DNA of 64,000 bases, from NCBI GenBank assembly GCA_948144175.1, contig CANXME010000381.1, positions 40,228 to 104,227 of the forward strand. The letters are read 5' to 3'. The notes under the pieces are model-generated. The model was not told where the DNA came from, searched no databases, and worked only from the letters and a program-made list of their open reading frames with translations. How positions within the stretch are numbered: position 1 is the first letter of the stretch; each line of letters opens with the position of its first letter. This DNA comes from Closterium sp. NIES-65. Lineage: Eukaryota; Streptophyta; Zygnematophyceae; Desmidiales; Closteriaceae. Positions 57,374 to 64,000 of this stretch are shown piece by piece. The position numbers were made by a program, and so were the translations under genes.

Positions 57374-60300
57374 ATGGCTAGCCCACAGGTTCTCGTGTTC
57401 GATGCTGAGGGCCGCCCTGTGAAGTTTGACACCTGGCTCGATGACCTGCACCTCTACCTACAGCTCACAGCCAAGGATGACATCTCACTGTACGATCACG
57501 CCATAGGCCATGTCACTGCCCCTGCTGCTACTGCTGACAGCACTGCTCGCTCACAGTGGCAGACTCGTGATGCCCACGCTCGCTTCGCCATTCGCAACTC
57601 CCTGCCGATAGACGAACGCGAGCACTTTGGTCAGCACAAGACTGCACAGGCACTGTACACAGCGGTAGTTGCTCGCTACTCCTCACCTGCCTTTGCCGCA
57701 CTAGGCCGTCTCTCCCTCCCCTACCTGTTTCCCGACCTGGCCTCCTTTCACACAGTCGCTGACCTCATCACGCACCTCCGTACTAGTGAGGCCCGCTTCC
57801 GTGCCGCCATGCCTGCTGAGTTCCTTGCCACGCACCCCCCTCCACTCTGGCTCACTCTCTACCACCTAGTCACCCGCCTCCCTGACACACTGCGTGCTGT
57901 CAGGGACCACTTCCTAGCTCGTTGCCCCACTGAGCTCACCATTGCCCTCCTCGAGAAGGAGCTAATTGCAGCTGAGACTAGCATAGTCGCTGTAGGTGCC
58001 TCTCGTGGCGACCCCCGTACCCCGTTCTTTGAGGGGTGTTCTCCTTCCCCCCTTCTTCCCTCTGTTGCCTCTGCTGCTGCTGTCGACCTTCTTGGTACTG
58101 AGAAGGTCGGCGCTGCGTCTGCCTCGAGCGGACGACGCAGCGGCAAGGGCAAAGGGGGCAAGGGTGGTGGCGGTGACGGCGGGGGAGGCGGCGGTGGGGG
58201 CGGTGGAGGCAGTGGGGGTGGTGGCTCGGCTGGAGGGGCAAGTGGTAGCGGTGGGGGTGGTGGCGGCAGCGGCGGGGGAGGTGGCAGGAGTGGAGGCGGC
58301 GGTTGGGGTGGCGGTGGACGAGGAGGCGGCAGGGGTTGGGGTGGTCGAGGAGGTGGCAGCGGTGGTGGTGGCCGTGGAGGCACTGGCGGTGGCCAGGGCC
58401 AGCAGCACACTCCCCTCGCCCCAGGAGGTCCGTGAGTGGTACTCTCAGCACGGGGGTGGGGGTGGTCTTAGCTGCACGTACGTCATTCGCACTGGTGACC
58501 GCACTGGTCAGCAGTGTGGACGACCGCACGCCACACAGCGCTGCTTCTCTCGTCTCGACGACGCTTGGCGTGTTCAGTTCCCTCAGGCCACTGAGCTGCC
58601 CCGCTGGCTTGATCTCCTGAAGAAGGGGATTGATATATATGCTCTAGACTTTGATGCTATTCTATCTGCCATGTATGTGATGTCTACTAGTGGAGAGGGT
58701 GCTGAGTACCTGTGTGTGCCGCCCGACCCGGGCATTAGGGCCAGTGCGTCTGCCGCTCCAGGTACTCGCGTGTCGGCTAACCCAGGTGCTGGTGAGGCTG
58801 CTGCTCTAGGTGCTCGTGTGTCTCCCCCCCTTGGTACTGCGTCGACTGCCGCACTGCACACCTTCACACTGGACTCAGGTGCTTCTCGCTGCTTCTTTCG
58901 TGACCGCACTGCCCTTGAGCCGCTTGCTCGGCCAGTTGCTGTCTCCCTTGCTGACCCCTCTGGGGGTCCGGTCATTGCGACCTCTTCCACTGTCCTTCCC
59001 TGCCCTGCGGTCCCGTCGGGCACACTGTCAGGTCTCCACCTCCTCTCGTTCTCTACGAACTTGGTGGCAGGATGTGCACTCCAGGACGGGGGTGTTCACC
59101 AGTTCACCCCTGCCTACGAGCGCGTGACACACTACACGTGTGCTCGTACGGGCCGTCACTTCGCTACCTTCACTCGGCATCCGGGGTCGGACCTGTACAC
59201 ACTGACTACTGAGTCCCCTCAGGTTGCTGCGACTGCGTCCGCGTCCGCGTCAGGTCAGCTGTCCGCCCCCTGCTCGTGTCGCTCTTTGGCACACGAGACT
59301 GTCCTCTGGCACCACCGCCTTGGCCACCCGTCTGTGCAGCGGCTTCGTGCCATGCACTCCTGGTACCTTGTCTCTGGCCTGCCCAGGGTCCTTCCTGCCC
59401 TCTCACCCTCGCCTGCTCCTACCTGTCTCCCCTGTGTCGAGGGACGGCAGCGCGCCGCTCCTCACTCCTCCTCGTTCCGCCCGACGACTGCTCCCTTGCA
59501 GACACTCCACATGGACGTGTGGGGCCCAGCCCGCGTCCGTGGTCAGGGTCAGGAGAGGTACTTCCTGATAGTTGTTGACGACTACTCGCGCTACACCTCG
59601 GTCTTCCCCTTGCGCACCAAGGGTGATGGTCCCTGATGTCTTGATCCCTTGGATCCGCAGAGCCCGTCTCCAGCTCAGCGAGCGTTTTCACTCGGACTTT
59701 CCTGTCCTGCGATTGCACTCTGACAGAGGTGGTGAGTTCTCCTCCGACCTCTTGGCAGCCTACTGTGCTGAGCACGGCATTGAGCAGTCGTTCACGCTTC
59801 CGGCTTCTCCACAGCAGAATGGGGTTGCGGAGCGCCGCATTGGCCTGGTCATGGAGGTCGCCCGTACCTCCTTGATCCATGCGGCTGCCCCCACTTTCTG
59901 TGGCCGTTTGCGGTCCGGTACGCTGCGCATCAGCTCAACCTCTGGCCCCGTGTCTCCTTGCCGGAGACCTCGCCCACGCTGCTGTGGATGGGGGAGGTTG
60001 GCGATGCGTCGCGTTTCCGGGTCTGGGGGTCTCGAGCTTTTGTCCGCGATTCGTCTGCGGACAAGCTCTCCTCCCGTGCTGTTCCCTGCGTCTTCCTCGG
60101 CTTTGTCCCGGACGCGTCTGGTTGGCAGTTTTACCACGCCACCTCACGCCGAGTCTTGCCTTCCCAGGACGTCACTTTTGACGAGATCGTCCCCTACTAC
60201 CGCCTCTTCCCCTACCGCATTGCCCCGCTCCCCCCCCCTGCCTCTCTTCCTCGCGCCAGGTGCTGCTGTTGCAAACCCCCTCCCCCCTCAGGGTGCCGCT

Positions 60301-63300
60301 CCCTCAGGTGTGTCTCAGGTAGACCCGGTTGAGCCTGTTGAAGTAGCTGTCGACTCTCGTCCTGCTGGGGGTGCTGAGCCTGGGGGTGCTGAGCATGGGG
60401 GTGTGGAGCCTGGGGGTGTTGAGCCTGGGGGTGTGGAGCCTGGGGGTGTGGAGCTTGGGGGTGTGAAGCTTGAGGGTGCTGAGCTTGGGGGTGTGGATCC
60501 TCGTGGTGCTGAGCTGCGGAGTCCGGAGTCTGGGGGTTTTGAGTCTGGAGGTACTAGGCCTGGGAGTCCTGCACGTGGAGGAGCCCTCTCCTCGGAGCAG
60601 CTGCGTGCGTGGTACTTAGAGTACTGCAGCCTCCGGAGAGGTACCGCTCGAGCCGGACGTACTACTGGGACTGGTGCTAGTGCTTCTTCTCCCGTTCGGG
60701 AGCTCCCCTCCCGCGAGCGGATCCGTGAGTGGTACGAGCGGCGCTGCACTCTTCGGAGTGGCATGCCGACCCCGCTGCTGTTGGAGCTACTGCTGGTGCT
60801 GAAGACCCAGGCGTTGGAGCTGCCGCTGGTGCTGCGGACCTGGGCGTTGGAGCTACTACTGGTGCTGAGGACCCGGGCGTTGGAGCTCCTGCTGGTGCTG
60901 AGGACCCGGGCGTTGGAGCCGCTGCTGGTGCTGCAGACCTGGGCGTTGGAGCTGCTGCTGGTGCTGAGGACCCAGGCGTTGGAGCTGCCGCTGGTGCTGC
61001 GGACCCGGGCGTTGGAGCTACTACTGGTGCTGAGGACCCGAGCGTTGGAGCTGCCGCTGGTGCTGAGGACGTGGGCGCTGGAGCTGCTGCTGGTGCTGCG
61101 GACCCTGGTGCGCGTTGTCCCTGCTAGCTCTGGTGTCGCTGCTCAGTCTCGGCCGTACTTTGTTCCGCTCCTTCAGCAGGTTCTTGGTCAGCTTCCTCCT
61201 CCTTTTCCTCCTCCCTCCTTAGCGTGTCCTTTCGCCTGTCCAGCTACAGTCGGCGTTACCGTCTGCCTCCTCTCTCCCTGGTCCTACTCCTTACACTGGT
61301 CCGACTGGAGGTCTTACTGAGCGGCGTGAGCCTGCGTCTCGTCCTGCGTCGCCTGAGTCTCGTCCTGAGTCGCCTGTCCGCACTGCTCTCTCGAGTAGTC
61401 GAGTCCAGCATCAGCGTCTTCCTGCTGTCCCAGGCACTCACCGGATGGCGCTTCGTCCGTCCACTGCTCCACAGCGTGTCCCACTGCCGTCTCCTCCTGC
61501 TTCCTCTCTTCCTGCTCTTGCTGACCCTGGGTCAAACTCTCTTCGTGCTACCAGTCCTACTGTCACGCGTCTCCTGGCTACTGTTGTCACTGACCCTTCC
61601 TTTGAGTCTGCTGCTGCGTCTGCCTTAGTTGCTGAGCTTGTCGACTTTGCTGCTCGCTGTCGTCTAGACTACACTGCTAGCCTAGTTGCTGAGTCTGAGT
61701 CTGTCTGTCCTCCGTCCGTCGGGGGTGAGTGTGCTCTTGGCACTGACGTCCTTGAGGACAGGCAGGAGGAGTTTGAGTGCTTTGCTGCCGCTTTGCCCCA
61801 TCTCGTGTCCATGCTTGTTGCCCCTGAGGGAGACCCGGATGCACCAGACATCCCGACCCCACGCTCTTACGCAGAGGCGATGGCCGGTCCCTACTCCTCT
61901 CAATGGCAGTCAGCCATGGACACAGAGATGGCTTCCTGGAAGTCCACAGGCACCTACGTCGACGAGGTTTCCCCCCACCTGGGGCGAACATCGTCAGTGG
62001 CATGTGGATTTTCAGGGTGAAGCGGCCGCCAGGCTCTCCGCCTGTCTTCAAGGCGCGTTACGTTGCACGAGGCTTCAGTCAGCGAGAGGGAGTTGACTTC
62101 TTCCAGACCTTCTCCCCGACCCCGAAGATGACCACTCTTTGGGTTCTGCTGCACGTCGCCGCTCAGCGTGACTACGAGCTCCACTCGCTTGACTTCAGCA
62201 CGCTTTCCTGCAGGGCAGCCTGCACAAGGAGATCTGGCTGCGCCGTCCACCTGGCTTCACTGGGTCGTTCCCTCCTGGTACCCAGTGGAGCCTCCGACGG
62301 CCAGTCTACGGTCTCCGCTAGGCGCCTCGTGAGTGGCACGACACACTGAGGGACTACGCTTGCGACTCTTGGGTTCGCGCCTTCTACTGCTGACCCGTCG
62401 TTGTTTCTACGCACCGACACCTCACTGCCGGCCGTTCTACGTCCTTGTGTACGTCGACGACTTGGTCTTTGCTACTGCTGACACTGTGGCACTCGCCCAC
62501 GTGAAGTCGGAGCTGCAGAAGAGACACACGTGCACAGACCTGGGTGAACTGACAAGCTATCTTGGCTTGCGGATCACCCGGGACAGAGCACGCCGCACCA
62601 TCACCTTGACTCAGTCACACATGGTGCAGCAGGTCCTTCAGCGCTTCCGCTTCACGTACTCCTCGCCTCAGCCCACTCCTCTGCCTACCGGTCACTCGCT
62701 CTCAGCTCTGCCTTCGGATGAGTCCGTAGAGCCGAGTGGCCCGTATCCAGAGCTTGTGGGTTGCCTCATGTACCTGATGACCTGCACTCGACCAGACCTT
62801 GCATACCCTCTCAGCATTCTTGCACGCTATGTCGCTCCCAGCCGTCACCGGAAGGAGCACATGGATGCAGCTAAGAGGGTGTTGCGCTACTTGTGCAGTA
62901 CGTCGGGCATGGGGCTAGTGCTTGGAGGGCGAGTCCCAGTTGTTCTCACCGGGCACTCAGACGCTTCTTGGGCAGACGACCAGGCTACTCAGCGGTCGTC
63001 TCAGGGTTACACCTTCAGTCTTGGCTCTGGTTCAGTTTCTTGGCGTTCTACTCGCTCTTCTTCTGTTCTCAGCTCCAGTTGTGAGGCTGAGATCTACGCC
63101 ACAGCCATGGCGGCCCAGGAGCTACGCTGGCTCACCTACTTGCTGACCGACCTGGAGAGCGGCCTCGTTCTCCTCCAGTGCTGTACGTCGACAACAAGGC
63201 AGCCATTGCCTTGTGTGAGGAGCACAGACTGGAGCACAGAACGAAGCACATTGCTCTGCGTTACTTCCTTGCTCGAGAGCTGCAGCAGCGTGGTCAGCTT

Positions 63301-63433
63301 CGCCTGCGTTACGTGGCCTCTGAGGGCCAACACTGCTGATGTGTTCACCAAGGCGCTTCAGCCTTGTGACCATCAGCGCTTTTGCACTCTTCTAGGCCTT
63401 GTGCCTACTGGACCTCACTTGCTTACTTCTTGA
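57374..63433 (+). pseudogene. gag-pol: copia gag-pol coding region of the older element
   Basis: From ATG 57374 the Gag is followed by a Gly-rich linker (about 58.15-58.4 kb), the expanded Cys/His motif with CTYVIRTGDRTGQQC (about 58.47 kb), protease LDSGAS (about 58.87 kb), integrase (about 59.28-60.1 kb), a linker with repeated GVEPGG-type units (about 60.35-60.5 kb), and reverse transcriptase and RNase H (about 62.0-63.43 kb) ending in TGA. The order is that of Ty1/copia. The region carries about eight breaks and is a fossil. Confidence 0.88.
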
Positions 63434-63662
63434 GTTGTTGTACTGTGATCTCTATATATATACCTGCATGTTTACTCTTGTTAGATTGTGATCATTGTAC
63501 CTTTTGCTCTATTATAAACCTGCATGTGAACTGGTCTTGTGACACTTGCTTGTGCTCGGAATTTGTGTGGTATCCTTGAGATCAACCCTGAGCTTGTTTG
63601 CCTTGCTTTGCCTTGACTGGTCTTGTGACCCCTAGTTCTCCCCCACTTTTGCCTATGGGGTG

Positions 63663-63791
63663 TGTCAAACATTATATATGTTGTGTTAGTTTAGGCTACC
63701 GTGGGTTAGCCTATATGGGTACACAATTCTAGGGTTAGTACTTGTACTCATTTCACTGTAGTTCATTCATTCCTGTTCTGTGATTCCAACA
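63663..63791 (+). repeat. 3' LTR of the older copia element
   Basis: 129 bp, TGTCAAACATTATATATG...GATTCCAACA. Confidence 0.9.
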
Positions 63792-64000
63792 CTGACCGGA
63801 CACGGAAAGAGTGGTGGTGCTGCGGGCGACTACAAGTCCCACAGAGGGGTCAGCCAAGGCGACAATGACTGGAGTGCGCAGTGGTTGTGAGGGGCAGTAC
63901 AGCGCGAAAGAAACAGCTGGACGCTCCAGAGTCTAGGGTGAAGGAAAGTGGTGCAGTTCGTGAGATCGCTACCGAAACAGCTACTAAGGCTGGTGCTAGA
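63792..64000 (-). mobile_element. Ty1/copia protease-region fragment at the window edge
   Basis: On the - strand it encodes a protease motif [14 protein letters not shown] like that of the family, though more divergent. It is cut by the window edge. Its inner end could be the missing neighbour of the copia sequence that ends at 54106. Old and broken. Confidence 0.7.

Larger units (their letters stand above)
56277..63791 (+). mobile_element. older Ty1/copia element with both LTRs
   Basis: 7,515 bp with LTRs at 56277-56408 (132 bp) and 63663-63791 (129 bp) that differ at roughly nine or ten positions (about 7 percent), so clearly older than the copies at 13139 and 46307. It has a primer-binding site TGGTATAGAGCAGG, a GC-rich leader, Gag from ATG 57374, protease, integrase, repeat linker, reverse transcriptase and RNase H, and a purine-rich end CTATGGGGTG. 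It is a distinct subfamily: MASPQVLVFDAEGRPVKFDT differs from the other Gags. Broken, with about eight breaks. The five bases on each side (GAATC and CTGAC) do not match, so one flank has been rearranged. Confidence 0.9.

Overview
Eukaryotic nuclear DNA, most likely from a green-lineage organism (alga or early plant). The evidence is canonical GT-AG introns of about 80 nt, Ty1/copia elements primed by initiator tRNA-Met, and a degenerate AP2/ERF-like domain in one gene. The species cannot be fixed from sequence alone. About 80 percent of the window is LTR retrotransposon: a short-LTR Ty1/copia family (LTRs 121-133 bp) present as seven or more copies, one long-LTR copia element, one non-autonomous LTR element (TRIM-like), one solo LTR and one Ty3-like fragment. 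No tRNA, rRNA, CRISPR or bacterial feature was seen.

Layout. 1-1715: 3' end of a + strand copia element. 1716-21044: one + strand host or DNA-transposon gene. It has an N-terminal repeat region, a Crypton/NDC10-type tyrosine recombinase domain, a coiled coil, an AP2-like domain and a C-terminal module. It is split by three LTR insertions: a copia copy with one LTR at 5203-10160, the TRIM-like element at 10493-12060, and a pristine copia element at 13139-20695 with identical LTRs and one 1,968-codon gag-pol frame. For the last two the 5-bp target duplications are perfect and the gene's reading frame resumes exactly on the far side. 21555-41838: a second long gene on the - strand, convergent with the first and rich in E/K/R coiled coil. 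It is split by a copia copy (24426-31571), a long-LTR copia element (31726-38625, TSD TTCCA) and a solo LTR (41288-41525, TSD CGCCC). Both genes also carry in-frame stops and frame changes, so they read as decayed.

42121-64000: a pile of nested elements. A broken - strand copia copy (42629-46306 plus 53826-54106) is split by a nearly whole younger copy (46307-53825, TSD TCAGG). It then abuts a Ty3-like element (54107-56276), into which an older + strand copia copy (56277-63791) is inserted. A protease-region fragment of another - strand copia copy fills the right edge.

The most interesting items are the recombinase gene with its unusual domain order, the possibility that the two convergent genes (whose C-termini look alike) belong to one large DNA element, the conserved two-block GC-rich leader of the copia family, and an expanded zinc-binding motif in its Gag.
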